Below, piece by piece: positions 8,627 to 17,432 of a stretch of DNA of 64,000 nucleotides. The first letter of the stretch is position 1, and the number at the start of each line of letters is the position of its first letter. Position numbers and translations under genes: made by a program. Where the stretch lies: the NCBI RefSeq assembly GCF_003268655.1, contig NZ_CP029642.1, forward strand, positions 3,658,001 to 3,722,000, read 5' to 3'. This stretch comes from Arthrobacter dokdonellae. GTDB lineage: Bacteria; Actinomycetota; Actinomycetes; Actinomycetales; Micrococcaceae. Under the pieces are notes generated by a model. The model did no database searches, had not been told where the DNA came from, and saw only the letters and a list, made by a program, of their open reading frames with translations.

Positions 8627-9736
8627 TTAGGAAACTAGTGCAGAGGCGCTCATAAATCGCAAGGGGGCTTCCGGGTGCAGCAGCTGCGACAGGTCGCGCG
8701 GCAGCCACGTGCGCGGGTTCGTGAAGGTGCGTCGCGCATTGGCCATGGACTTCATCAAGGCGGGGTCGGCCTCCCGGCGCGCCACCGCATCGAGCAGTGA
8801 CCGGTCCGCCACGGAGAGCGGACGTGCCGCCGTGGGTGCGGCGAACAACAGGGTGCGGGCCACCAAGGCCATCGCGGCGGCGTCGGCGGCACCCCACGTT
8901 CCGGCGTCGGCCCGCAGGAGCACGTGTCCAAACAGGTGGACGCGAATGAGCTTCGTCACGATGGCGGACCGCTGCGCGCAACCCAGGCCGGCAAACCAGT
9001 CCGATTGCACCAGGTCCGTGGCAAAGGCCAGGTCCTCCGTGACGCTGCGGGGCGTTGCCGTCACCCGGACCGCCGCGTCGTCGTGCACCAGGTAGCGGGG
9101 CAGGCCGCGGCCGTAGCTCACACTGGCCCCGGAGAACCAGAGTTGGGCGGAGAAGGACTGGTCCTCCCCCGTGGCGTACCGCGTGGGGAAGTCCAGGCCC
9201 AACGAACGAACCAGCGAAAGGCGCATTAGTCCCAGCGGTGCGGTGCGGTACGTGAGCCTGTCGGCCACCGGATCGAGTGCGGAACTCTTGTTGCGGCGGA
9301 CCACGGGCGTCCGGATGGCTGCCCCGCCGGCATGGGCCATCGGAACGATCAAGACGTCGGCGCCGTCCCGATCGGCAGCCTCCACCCACCGCGCCAGGGC
9401 GCCCGGCTCGAGTGAATCGTCGCTGCCCATGATGGACACCCAGGTGCCGGCGGCCAGGGAAATGCCGTGGTTGAAGGGGCCTGCCGGACTCTTGATCCCG
9501 TCCGCATAGTGCACGAAGCGGACAAGGTCCCGGTGTTCGGGCGCCACACGGGCTCGGATCGGCTCCACTTCAGTGTTGTGGCACACCACGGTGACCCGCA
9601 GCCTCTGTGCGTCCTCCGGGCCCGTCGGGAGTCCGGACGCCATGAGCGACGCGACGGTGCGCTCGATGGGCCTGTCCGGGGTGTGCACGGCAACCACCAC
9701 GTCGACCAGCACGGAATCCTGAGAATTGTTCTCCAC
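8627..9736 (-). CDS. GT2 glycosyltransferase (paralogue of the divergent gene at 9792)
   Basis: A 369-residue GT-A protein. It shows VDVVVAVHTPDRP at the N-terminus, IKSPAGPFNHG (about residue 80), the metal-binding SDD in IMGSDDS (about 100) and the catalytic-region ED in GEDQSF (about 185). The C-terminal 150 residues are helical and of unknown role. The sequence runs parallel to the neighbouring rightward GT2, so the two look like an inverted duplication. The start is GTG with only a weak ribosome site. It is the first gene of the leftward group 9736 to 6155. Confidence 0.8.
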   Translation of the reverse strand: MENNSQDSVLVDVVVAVHTPDRPIERTVASLMASGLPTGPEDAQRLRVTVVCHNTEVEPIRARVAPEHRDLVRFVHYADGIKSPAGPFNHGISLAAGTWVSIMGSDDSLEPGALARWVEAADRDGADVLIVPMAHAGGAAIRTPVVRRNKSSALDPVADRLTYRTAPLGLMRLSLVRSLGLDFPTRYATGEDQSFSAQLWFSGASVSYGRGLPRYLVHDDAAVRVTATPRSVTEDLAFATDLVQSDWFAGLGCAQRSAIVTKLIRVHLFGHVLLRADAGTWGAADAAAMALVARTLLFAAPTAARPLSVADRSLLDAVARREADPALMKSMANARRTFTNPRTWLPRDLSQLLHPEAPLRFMSASALVS

Positions 9737-9791
9737 CCAGTAAGGTTATCGCGGAACCAAAGGAACCAAGCCTGCACAGGAGAGCGCGGCC

Positions 9792-10928
9792 ATGAGCCAA
9801 AGCATTGAAGTTGTCATACCGGTGCATGATCCGGCACGGCCACTGGAACGGGGCCTGCGGTCCATCCTGGCCCAGCGTGCCGGGCTCGCGGCCCTCGGCG
9901 TGGAACTTGGGGCCACCGTCGTCTGCCACAACATCCCCGTCGAGGCCATCAAGGAAGGCCTGCCCCCCGGTTTGGCGACGGACGACGCCGTCACCTGGCT
10001 TGGGCACATGGACGGCGTCAAGTCCCCCGCCGGGCCTCGCAACGCGGCCCTTGACCGGAGTTCAGCCACTTTCTTGTGCTTTTTGGACTCCGACGACTAC
10101 GTGGAGGCAGGTTCGCTGGCCGCCTGGTGGAAGGCTGCCGAAACCCACGCCGCCGCGGCCGTCGTCGCTCCCCTGCGCACGCCTGAAGGCACCATTCTCC
10201 GTTCCCCCCGGATCCGCCCGGCAAAGCCGGAGGTGCTGGACGCCGTCAAAGACGGACTGGCCTACCGCAGCGTGCCCTACGGACTCCTGCGCCGGGATGC
10301 GCTGCTCGCCTGCGGATTCCGCTACGCGGAAGGCGTCTTGGTCGGCGAGGACCTCGAAGCAACGTTGAAGCTGTGGTTCCGGGGAGGCCTTGTGGTGTAT
10401 CCATATGCCGCACCTGCCTACCACCAAACGGATTCTTCCGGTCCGAGCCGGGTCACCAGCGCCGTTCGCCCCCTCGCCGAGGAATTCCAGTGGCTGGACG
10501 CCCTGGTCCAGTCACCCTGGATCCGCACGGCCACCCTTGCCGAGCGCCGGGCGATCGCGCTGAAGCTGCTGCGGATCCACGGCATCGGAGCCCTGGTCCG
10601 GCGCGGGTCCATGCCCGAATCCCATGGCTCACCAGTGTGGTCAGCCGCCGATCAGACGGCCTGGACCAAGGCCCGGATGCAACTCCTCGACCTGGCCGGC
10701 GGATCGCTGCCGGCACTCTCACGGCGCGATGCCGCCCTCTCGCGAGCCGCCGCCGAGGCGGGAGACGAATCACAGTTGCGTGCCGCCGTCGTCAGTCATA
10801 CCCAGGCGGGCCGGCTGGGGGAACTGGCAACTGACAACCCGCTGGCCATGTTCTGCGCCGATTCAGTCCTGCGGCACTACGTAGCGGAGCGCCGGCGCAC
10901 GAAATCGGGAGTCTTCACCCTCGGCTAG
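9792..10928 (+). CDS. GT2 glycosyltransferase (paralogue of the divergent gene at 9736)
   Basis: A 378-residue GT-A enzyme: IEVVIPVHDPARP, VKSPAGPRNAA, the acidic metal motif LDSDDYVE (about residue 98) and GEDLEATLKLW (about 185). It shares these blocks, including the rare phrase (I/V)KSPAGP, with the divergent GT2 55 bases away. The ATG follows CAGGAG. The UDP-sugar 2-epimerase gene begins 9 bases after its stop, and a promoter-like TAGGCT overlaps its last codons. Confidence 0.8.
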   Translation: MSQSIEVVIPVHDPARPLERGLRSILAQRAGLAALGVELGATVVCHNIPVEAIKEGLPPGLATDDAVTWLGHMDGVKSPAGPRNAALDRSSATFLCFLDSDDYVEAGSLAAWWKAAETHAAAAVVAPLRTPEGTILRSPRIRPAKPEVLDAVKDGLAYRSVPYGLLRRDALLACGFRYAEGVLVGEDLEATLKLWFRGGLVVYPYAAPAYHQTDSSGPSRVTSAVRPLAEEFQWLDALVQSPWIRTATLAERRAIALKLLRIHGIGALVRRGSMPESHGSPVWSAADQTAWTKARMQLLDLAGGSLPALSRRDAALSRAAAEAGDESQLRAAVVSHTQAGRLGELATDNPLAMFCADSVLRHYVAERRRTKSGVFTLG

Positions 10929-10937
10929 GCTTGAACC
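10926..10937 (+). promoter_or_regulatory. Possible leaderless -10 element for the 2-epimerase
   Basis: The hexamer TAGGCT (10926-10931) fits the actinobacterial -10 pattern TAnnnT and is followed by exactly six bases before the ATG at 10938. With no ribosome site in front of the ATG, transcription starting at or next to the A of ATG would explain translation. The element overlaps the stop region of the upstream GT2 gene. No clear -35 was found. Confidence 0.4.
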
Positions 10938-12002
10938 ATGCGAATTTTGAGTGTGGTGGGCGCGCGCCCCCAGTTTGTCAAGCTTGCCCCGATCGCAAAG
11001 GCCATGGAGGGCCGGGCCGAACACGTCATTGTCCACACCGGACAGCACTACGACGAGCTCATGTCCGACGTCTTTTTCCAGGACCTGGGCATCCCGGCGC
11101 CGGACTACAACCTGGGTGTGGGCTCGGGCAGGCACGGCGAACAGACCGGCGCCATGCTTGCCGGGCTGGAAAAGGTCTTCGAGGAAGCCGAGCCCGACGT
11201 GGTGCTGGTCTACGGGGACACCAACTCCACGCTGGCTGCAGCCCTCGCCGCCGTAAAGATCCACATTCCCGTGGCGCACCTTGAAGCCGGCCTGCGCTCT
11301 TTCAACCGTCGCATGCCCGAGGAACACAACCGGGTGCTGACCGACCACGCCTCGGACCTGCTCCTCTCCCCCACCCAGGTGGGCATGGAACACCTAGCGA
11401 CCGAGGGCCTGGCGGAGCGGTCGCGCATGGTGGGCGACGTCATGACCGACGTCCTGTACACCGTGCGCGACCAGCTTGCCGCACAGGGCCAGACCCTGCC
11501 CGATGGCATCACGGCGGGCAACTACTATGTCTGTACCATCCACCGCCCGGACAACACGGACGACCCCGCGCGGCTGAAAGTAATTGTGGAGTCGCTGGCC
11601 GCCCTGCGCAAGCCCGTGCTGCTCCTGGCCCACCCCCGGCTGAAGGCGCTGGCCGAATCGCACGGGATCGACCTTGCGGCCGGTTCCATCGTGCTCCATG
11701 AGCCCCTGGCCTACCCGCAGCTGGTCAACGCCGTGGCCAACAGCGCCGGCGTCGTGACCGATTCCGGCGGCCTGCAGAAGGAGGCCTTCCTGCTGCGCGT
11801 CCCCTGCACCACCATCCGCCCCGAAACCGAATGGGTGGAAACCGTGGAGTTGGGCTGGAACGTGCTGGTCAACGACGATCTGTCCCAACTGGCCGGCGCC
11901 GTGGAACGCCCCGCCCCGGCCGCGACTGATGCGGCGCCCTACGGCGACGGCCACGCGGCCCAACGGACGGTGGACGCGCTGCTCGAGGCGTTTGCAAAGT
12001 AG
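10938..12002 (+). CDS. wecB: UDP-N-acetylglucosamine 2-epimerase family (WecB / WbpI type)
   Basis: A 354-residue, full-length non-hydrolysing UDP-GlcNAc 2-epimerase family protein. It has VVGARPQFVKLAP, HTGQHYD, VYGDTNST, HLEAGLR and TDSGGLQKEAF with the C-terminal RPETEWVE. Two substrates are possible: UDP-GlcNAc to UDP-ManNAc (WecB), or UDP-GlcNAc(3NAc)A to the mannuronic form (WbpI). The nearby WbpA/B/D/E-like operon makes the second attractive, but active-site reading alone does not decide. There is no ribosome site; TAGGCT at 10926-10931 lies 6 bases before the ATG, which suggests a leaderless transcript. Confidence 0.82.
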   Translation: MRILSVVGARPQFVKLAPIAKAMEGRAEHVIVHTGQHYDELMSDVFFQDLGIPAPDYNLGVGSGRHGEQTGAMLAGLEKVFEEAEPDVVLVYGDTNSTLAAALAAVKIHIPVAHLEAGLRSFNRRMPEEHNRVLTDHASDLLLSPTQVGMEHLATEGLAERSRMVGDVMTDVLYTVRDQLAAQGQTLPDGITAGNYYVCTIHRPDNTDDPARLKVIVESLAALRKPVLLLAHPRLKALAESHGIDLAAGSIVLHEPLAYPQLVNAVANSAGVVTDSGGLQKEAFLLRVPCTTIRPETEWVETVELGWNVLVNDDLSQLAGAVERPAPAATDAAPYGDGHAAQRTVDALLEAFAK

Positions 12003-12074
12003 CTTCGCACCCGAGTACGCCTGCAGGACTTCCACGCCGGCCCGGCTAGCTGATGCTTGCCACGCCGTCCCCGG

Positions 12075-13265
12075 CTAGATCGCCTTCGTGCCCGCCGGCC
12101 GGCGAACAACAGTACGCACGGCTTCGGCGGCAACGCGCCCGGACGCCGCCAGCGACGCATGGTCCGCCACCCACTGGACTCTGGCGTCCGCCGATTGCAT
12201 CCCGCCGAGGGTCGAATCGGCAAGGACTGCGCTCATGGCTTCCGCTACTGCCTGCGCCTCGTAGGGGGCCGCGGAGCCAAGCCCGCCTTCCGCCACGATG
12301 GCGCCGCCGTCGCCCTGGCCGGCGAAGACCACGGGCGTTCCGCACCCTGCAGCCGCGTAGATCTTGGTGGGCTTGGCAAAGTCGTAGCCCTGCCCGGGCT
12401 TGATGCTGACCAGCGCGCCGGCCGCGCCGCGGATCCATGGGGCGACCTCCGCCGGAGCAATGACTCCACCAAAGTGCACTGCTCCCGGGACCTTCGCTGC
12501 CGCCAGCGCCTTCAGGTTGGCCTCGTCCGTGCCCTGGCCAAAGAATCGGACTTCAGCGTCAGGGAACCGCTCGCGGACCAGCGGCAGGGCTTCGATGAAG
12601 ATGCCCGCACCCTGCCACTCGCTCATGGTGCCGGTGTAGATAAAATACGGCTTCGCGACAGCTGCCACCGGGCCGTCCGGTGAAAACACGCCGTTGTCCA
12701 CGCCATTGCCGACTACGTGGATGCGTTCGGCAGGAACGTTGAATCGGGCCACCTGCCCTGCCACCGGTTCGGAGACGGCGATGACCTTGGCCGCGCGGCG
12801 GAGCACGAAGCCCTCCAGGGCGCCCATGACGCTTTTAACCGTCTCCGGCACCTCCATGGCGGAGAGTGCCTCCGTCCACACGTCCGCTGCGTAGTAGACG
12901 AACGGACGCCTGCGCAACAGCGAGGACAGTGCCACCACCAGGCCGGTAGTGGGCGGCGGTTCCGAGACCACCATGTCCGCCTTCACCGCCAGGAGCCGGA
13001 AGAACGCCGGGATGTCGAAACTGAGGTACTGGACATAGCCGCGGACGTTCCCGCCTGGATCGCGCAGCACCGGCCAGCGGGTGAGTCTGTAGGGGGGCCG
13101 GAACACGCCCGCGCCCTTCGGGGCACGCGTGGTGATCACCTCCACCTCGGCGCCCTGCTCCACGAGTCCGTCAACGAGGGCCTTCAGGCGGAAGGCCGCC
13201 GCCCCCACTTCCGGCGCATAGAGCCGGGTGGCGACGACGACCTTCAACGGTTTTTGTTTGGCCAC
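12075..13265 (-). CDS. GT4-type glycosyltransferase (last gene of the wbp-like operon)
   Basis: About 396 residues from the GTG at 13265; the frame is open further upstream but inside the oxidoreductase gene. KVVVATRLYAPEVGAAAFR opens the WbuB-like acceptor domain. VVGNGVDNGVF (about residue 185) and YIYTGTMSEWQGAG-like donor sequences follow, and near residue 320 AAAGCGTPVVFAG replaces the usual acidic E-x7-E region with a shorter version. The start codon overlaps the stop of the oxidoreductase gene by one base (TAGTG), showing translational coupling. It probably transfers the amino-uronic acid made by the four upstream enzymes, an inference from operon order. Confidence 0.78.
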   Translation of the reverse strand: MAKQKPLKVVVATRLYAPEVGAAAFRLKALVDGLVEQGAEVEVITTRAPKGAGVFRPPYRLTRWPVLRDPGGNVRGYVQYLSFDIPAFFRLLAVKADMVVSEPPPTTGLVVALSSLLRRRPFVYYAADVWTEALSAMEVPETVKSVMGALEGFVLRRAAKVIAVSEPVAGQVARFNVPAERIHVVGNGVDNGVFSPDGPVAAVAKPYFIYTGTMSEWQGAGIFIEALPLVRERFPDAEVRFFGQGTDEANLKALAAAKVPGAVHFGGVIAPAEVAPWIRGAAGALVSIKPGQGYDFAKPTKIYAAAGCGTPVVFAGQGDGGAIVAEGGLGSAAPYEAQAVAEAMSAVLADSTLGGMQSADARVQWVADHASLAASGRVAAEAVRTVVRRPAGTKAI

Positions 13266-14257
13266 TAAGACGGGATCCTTACGGTGGCGCCTGTGCGGGA
13301 CGACTCCAGGACGGCCTCGGCCACCACGAGGGTGTCCTGGCCCTCGGCCATGGTCACGACGTCGGTGCGCAGTCCCAGGACGGCGTCGCGGAAGGCCTCG
13401 TGCTCGGTACGCAGCGGCTCGGGCTTGGCGATGGCCAGCCTGGTCACATTGCCTTCGGACACGCCGCGGAACGCGGCCATGGAGTCCCATTCGGTGGCGA
13501 TCGTGCCGTTTTCGTAGAACGTGAGGTCGGCGGTGACGGTGTCCGCCACAAACGCCCCTCTTTCACCCGTGACAATGGTCAGGCGTTCCTTCATCGGGGA
13601 CAGCCAGTTCACCAGGTGGTTGGTGATGATGCCGTTCTCCAGTTTGCCGGTCGCGGCCACCATGTCCTCGTGCGGGCGTCCGCTGCGGGTGGTGGTCTGG
13701 GCGAAGATCGTTTCGAAGCGGCTCTGGGCGAGCCAGGCGGTCAGGTCGATGTCGTGCGTGCCGAGGTCCTTCACGACGCCGACGTCGGCGATCCGGGACG
13801 GGAAAGGTCCCTGCCGGCGAGTGGCGATCTGGTAGACCTCGCCGAGCTCGCCGTCGGCGATGCGCCTCCGCAGGGACTGCAGGGCCGGGTTGAAGCGCTC
13901 GATGTGGCCGACGGCCCCGACCAGTCCCTTCGCGGCGAAGGCCTCCACGAGTCGCCGGCCGGCGGGGACGCTGGCGGCGATCGGCTTCTCCACCAGGGTG
14001 TGGATGCCGGCCTCGGCGAGGGCCAGGCCCACTTCCTCATGCATGCCGGTGGGCACGGCCGCCACGGCCATGTCCAGGCCGGCGGCGATGAGCTCCTCCA
14101 CGCTGTGCAGCACGGGCAGGTTCTTGGCCACGCCGTGAGGGTCGCCAAAGGCGTCCGCCACGGCCACCAGGTCCACGCCTTCCACTTCACGGATGACCCG
14201 TGCGTGGTGGCGGCCCATCATGCCCAGGCCGATGAGTCCTACGCGCAGGTTCGCCAT
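13265..14257 (-). CDS. Gfo/Idh/MocA oxidoreductase, WbpB/WlbA-like UDP-GlcNAcA 3-dehydrogenase
   Basis: A 330-residue NAD(P)-dependent dehydrogenase. It has the N-terminal Rossmann motif GLIGLGMMGRHHA, EKPIA near residue 95 and the substrate-domain sequence DLGTHDIDLTAWL near residue 170. By homology with WbpB/WlbA it would oxidise C3 of UDP-GlcNAcA, giving the 3-keto sugar used by the aminotransferase encoded next door. The gene lies 3 bases after the aminotransferase stop. The assignment to this step depends on the operon: a WbpA-like dehydrogenase, a WbpD-like acetyltransferase and a WbpE-like aminotransferase stand in a row. Confidence 0.8.
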   Translation of the reverse strand: MANLRVGLIGLGMMGRHHARVIREVEGVDLVAVADAFGDPHGVAKNLPVLHSVEELIAAGLDMAVAAVPTGMHEEVGLALAEAGIHTLVEKPIAASVPAGRRLVEAFAAKGLVGAVGHIERFNPALQSLRRRIADGELGEVYQIATRRQGPFPSRIADVGVVKDLGTHDIDLTAWLAQSRFETIFAQTTTRSGRPHEDMVAATGKLENGIITNHLVNWLSPMKERLTIVTGERGAFVADTVTADLTFYENGTIATEWDSMAAFRGVSEGNVTRLAIAKPEPLRTEHEAFRDAVLGLRTDVVTMAEGQDTLVVAEAVLESSRTGATVRIPS

Positions 14258-14260
14258 GCT

Positions 14261-15352
14261 TTAGGCACCTGCCTTGACGAGCGTGTTCACGGCGGTGACA
14301 ATCCGTTCGAGGTCGTCCTGCGAAAGCGACGGGTGGACCGGCAGGGAAAGGACTTCCTTCGCGGCAGTCTCCGTGTTGGGCAGGTCCTCGGTGCGGTTGA
14401 AGGAGGGCAGGCGGTGGTTGGGCACGGGGTAGTAGACGCCGGAGCCGATGTTGTACTCGGAACGCAGGCGATCGTGCAGTTCGTCACGGCCTTCCGGCAC
14501 CCGGATGGTGTACTGGTGGTAGACGTGTTCGGCGCCCTCGGCCACCTTGGGGGTTCCCACCCCTTCGAGGTTGGCACTGAGGAAGGCGGCGTTGTCCTGG
14601 CGCTGCTTGGTCCAGCCTTCCACCTTGGTCAGCTGGACACGGCCGATGGCCGCATGCAGGTCCGTCATGCGGTTGTTGAAGCCAACCAGTTCGTTTTCAT
14701 ACTGCTTTTCCATGCCCTGGTTGCGCAGCAGGCGCAGCTTCCGCTCAACCTCGGCGTCCGACGTCGAGACCATGCCGCCCTCGCCGGACGTCATGTTCTT
14801 CGTCGGGTACAGACTGAACATGCCGAACTTCCCAAAGGTGCCCACCTTCCTGCCGTTCAGTGCCGCACCGTGGGCCTGGGCGGCGTCCTCGTACAGGTCG
14901 ATCCCGTGCTTGTCGCAGAGCGCCGCGAAAGCCTCTGCGGCGAAGGGGTGTCCATAGAGGTGCACCGGCATGATGCCCTTGGTCCTGTCCGTGATCAGCG
15001 ATTCCACGTGGTCCACGTCCAGCGCGTAGTGCTCCAGCTCGATGTCGGCGAAAACGGGCGTGGCCCCTGTCAGGGCCACAGAGTTGCCGGTGGCGGCGAA
15101 GGTGAAGGACGGGACAATGACCTCGTCGCCCGGCCCCACGCCGGAGGCCAGCAGGCCCAGGTGCAGTCCGGAGGTCCCGGAATTCACGGCTACGCTGGCA
15201 CGCCCGTCCAGAAGCACCTGGGAGAACTCCGTTTCAAAGTCGGCCACCTGCTTCCCCTGTGCCAGCATGCCCGTGGCCATGACGGCGTCGACCGCTGCCC
15301 GTTCCTCGGCTCCGATGATGGGTTTTGCTGCGGGAATGAAGTCCTGGCTCAT
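14261..15352 (-). CDS. DegT/DnrJ/EryC1/StrS aminotransferase, WbpE/WlbC-like
   Basis: A 363-residue PLP-dependent sugar aminotransferase. Lys185 in YPTKNMTSGEGG is the expected PLP Schiff-base lysine; VNSGTSGLHLG, DEVIVPSFTF and EDAAQAHGA give the cofactor and phosphate contacts. By family and operon it would aminate the 3-keto-UDP-GlcNAcA with glutamate, producing UDP-GlcNAc(3N)A. Its ATG overlaps the acetyltransferase stop by 4 bases. Length and motifs are complete. Confidence 0.85.
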   Translation of the reverse strand: MSQDFIPAAKPIIGAEERAAVDAVMATGMLAQGKQVADFETEFSQVLLDGRASVAVNSGTSGLHLGLLASGVGPGDEVIVPSFTFAATGNSVALTGATPVFADIELEHYALDVDHVESLITDRTKGIMPVHLYGHPFAAEAFAALCDKHGIDLYEDAAQAHGAALNGRKVGTFGKFGMFSLYPTKNMTSGEGGMVSTSDAEVERKLRLLRNQGMEKQYENELVGFNNRMTDLHAAIGRVQLTKVEGWTKQRQDNAAFLSANLEGVGTPKVAEGAEHVYHQYTIRVPEGRDELHDRLRSEYNIGSGVYYPVPNHRLPSFNRTEDLPNTETAAKEVLSLPVHPSLSQDDLERIVTAVNTLVKAGA

Positions 15353-15945
15353 GCGTTGTCCTCTGCCTCTTTCAGGGAAGTTCCATCTTCACTATATTTT
15401 GCCCCGGTTTCCGGGCAGACCCAGAAACCGCCGTCCTCCTTGAGGGGGAAGCCGGCCTTGCCGACCCACCCCAGGCGGCGGGCGGGAACGCCCGCCATCA
15501 AGGCGAACGCGGGAACGTCTTTGGTGACCACGGAGCCGGCCGCGATGGTCGCCCACCGGCCAATGGTCAGCGGCGCGATGCACACGGCCCGTGCTCCCAC
15601 CGAGGCGCCGTCCTCAATCGTGACCCCCACGGGCGTCCAGTCGTGGGCGCTCTTCAGGGACCCGTCCGGGCTGACAGCCCGCGGGTAGGTGTCATTGGTG
15701 AGGACCACGGCGGGGCCGATGAACACACCCTTGCCCAGGACCGCCGGCTCATAGACCAGCGCGTAGTTCTGGATCTTTGTGTTGTCGCCGATCTGCACGC
15801 CGGTGCCGACGTAGGCGCCGCGGCCGACAATGCAGTTGGCTCCAAGGACGGCGTCCTCGCGCACCTGGGCCAGATGCCAGATCTTCGTGCCTTCGCCGAG
15901 GACTGCCTGCTCGGCCACGTCGGCGCTGGGGGCTATGTAAGTCAT
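15349..15945 (-). CDS. Left-handed beta-helix N-acetyltransferase, WbpD/WlbB-like
   Basis: A 198-residue hexapeptide-repeat protein. Imperfect [LIV]-G-x4 repeats run from about residue 15 to 150 (for example AVLGANCIVGRGAYVG, GVFIGPAVVLTND). The NDTYPRA segment is typical of WbpD/WlbB UDP-sugar 3-N-acetyltransferases, and a short CPETGAKY tail ends it. It should use acetyl-CoA to acetylate the 3-amino group of UDP-GlcNAc(3N)A. An AGGAG ribosome site lies 8 bases before the ATG. It is the second gene of the operon, 45 bases after the nucleotide-sugar dehydrogenase. Confidence 0.85.
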   Translation of the reverse strand: MTYIAPSADVAEQAVLGEGTKIWHLAQVREDAVLGANCIVGRGAYVGTGVQIGDNTKIQNYALVYEPAVLGKGVFIGPAVVLTNDTYPRAVSPDGSLKSAHDWTPVGVTIEDGASVGARAVCIAPLTIGRWATIAAGSVVTKDVPAFALMAGVPARRLGWVGKAGFPLKEDGGFWVCPETGAKYSEDGTSLKEAEDNA

Positions 15946-15990
15946 GCTTGTACTCCTGATCGCGATCGGTTGGGGTGCCGGCCAGTTGCC

Positions 15991-17280
15991 TTAGGCCTTG
16001 CCGATGACGCGATAGGTGACGCCATCCCACTTCTCCGCCGAGCTTACCCGGCGGCCGTCGATAAAGACCTTCACGCCCGGCAGGTCCGCGGGCGCCAGCT
16101 CGCGGTACTCCGCGTGGTCGGCCTGCACCACGGCCGCGTCCACCGGCTCGCCGAGGTGGTACGCGTCGAAGCCCAGCTTGTTCAGCTCGGCATCGGTGTA
16201 CATGGGGTCGTGGACCAGTGCGGTGCCGCCGCGGGTGCTGATGGCCTCGACGGCGTCGAACACGCCGGAGAACGCCGTTTCCTTGACTCCGCCGCGGTAT
16301 GCCGCGCCCAGCACGACGACGCGTGCCCCGGCCAGGCTCCCGTAGGCGCCTTCCAGCAGGCCAATCGTGTAGTCGGGCATGTCCGCATTGGCTGCACGCG
16401 CGGCGCGGACCACGGTGGCGTCGGGATCGTTCCACAGGTACAGGCGCGGGTAGACGGGGATGCAGTGGCCGCCGACCGCGATTCCGGGCTGGTGGATGTG
16501 ACTGAAGGGCTGCGAGTTGGACGCCGCGATGACCTGGTAGATGTCGATCCCGGTCTTCGCGGCGAAGCGGGCGAATTGATTGGCCAGGCCGATGTTGACG
16601 TCCCGGTAGGTGGTTTCGGCCAGCTTGGCCAGCTCGGAGGCCTCGGCGGAGCCCAGGTCCCACACGCCATTGGCGCGGTTCAGGTCCGGGCGCTCGTCAA
16701 AGTCCAGCACGGACTTGTAAAACTCGACGGCCTTGGCGGCGCCGGCGTCGGACAGGCCGCCCACCAGCTTGGGATACTTGCGCAGGTCCTCAAAGACCCG
16801 CCCCGTCAGCACCCGCTCCGGGGAAAACACCAGGTGGAAGTCCTTGCCCTCCACCAGGCCGGAGACTTCTTCCAGGGCCGGCTTCCAGCGGGTGCGGGTG
16901 GTGCCGACGGGCAGCGTGGTCTCGTAGGACACCAGGGTGCCGGGGGTCAGGTGCTTGCCCAGCTCGGCCGTTGCGGCGTCCATCCAGCCAAAGTCCGGCT
17001 TGGCGTCCGAGTCGACGAAGAGCGGCACCACCAGGACCACGGCGTCGGCGCCGGGGACCGCCTGGGCGTAGTCCGTCGTCGCACGGAGTTTGCCGGCCGG
17101 AACCAGCTCGGAGAGCTTTTCCTGCAGGTGCGCCTCGCCGGGGAACGGTTCGGTGCCGGCGTTGACCAGGTCCACCACGGCCTGGTTGACGTCCACACCC
17201 ACCACGTCGTGTCCCTTGGAGGCGAACTGGACAGCCAGTGGCAGGCCGATCTTACCGAGTGCGATGACAGCAATCTTCAC
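15991..17280 (-). CDS. UDP-N-acetylhexosamine 6-dehydrogenase, WbpA/WecC-like
   Basis: A 429-residue UDP-glucose/GDP-mannose dehydrogenase family enzyme. It has the N-terminal NAD site IALGKIGLPLA, the middle-domain sequence ANQFARFA, the catalytic Cys273 in GGHCIPVYP, and a C-terminal UDP-binding domain with VLGAAYRGGVKETAF. It oxidises C6 of a UDP-N-acetylhexosamine to the uronic acid. With the WbpB/E/D-like genes that follow, UDP-GlcNAc (WbpA route) is the likely substrate; with the 2-epimerase, a WecC-like UDP-ManNAc route is the alternative. The GTG start has an AGAGG ribosome site. It heads the operon. Confidence 0.85.
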   Translation of the reverse strand: MKIAVIALGKIGLPLAVQFASKGHDVVGVDVNQAVVDLVNAGTEPFPGEAHLQEKLSELVPAGKLRATTDYAQAVPGADAVVLVVPLFVDSDAKPDFGWMDAATAELGKHLTPGTLVSYETTLPVGTTRTRWKPALEEVSGLVEGKDFHLVFSPERVLTGRVFEDLRKYPKLVGGLSDAGAAKAVEFYKSVLDFDERPDLNRANGVWDLGSAEASELAKLAETTYRDVNIGLANQFARFAAKTGIDIYQVIAASNSQPFSHIHQPGIAVGGHCIPVYPRLYLWNDPDATVVRAARAANADMPDYTIGLLEGAYGSLAGARVVVLGAAYRGGVKETAFSGVFDAVEAISTRGGTALVHDPMYTDAELNKLGFDAYHLGEPVDAAVVQADHAEYRELAPADLPGVKVFIDGRRVSSAEKWDGVTYRVIGKA

Positions 17281-17432
17281 GTTTTACTAGCCTCTTCTTT
17301 TCGTTTCCGGGATCGTGCCTGGCATCCTGGCACCGCCGCGTTGTGTTATCAGAATATCGACCTTTCGCTGCGGTCCGGTCCAGGTGAGAGCCAAACCACG
17401 CCGGGCACTGCCACGCCGCGCCCCCCACACCG
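17281..17432. other. Intergenic region upstream of the wbp-like operon
   Basis: About 150 bases between the second acyltransferase stop and the dehydrogenase start. It must hold the promoter of the leftward wbp-like operon; on the minus strand an AT-rich patch around 17340-17362 (ATATTC and GATAAC) offers -10-like sequences, but no single promoter is convincing. GTGCCTGGCATCCTGGCAC at 17315-17333 is an imperfect palindrome that may be an operator or an RNA hairpin. Confidence 0.3.
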
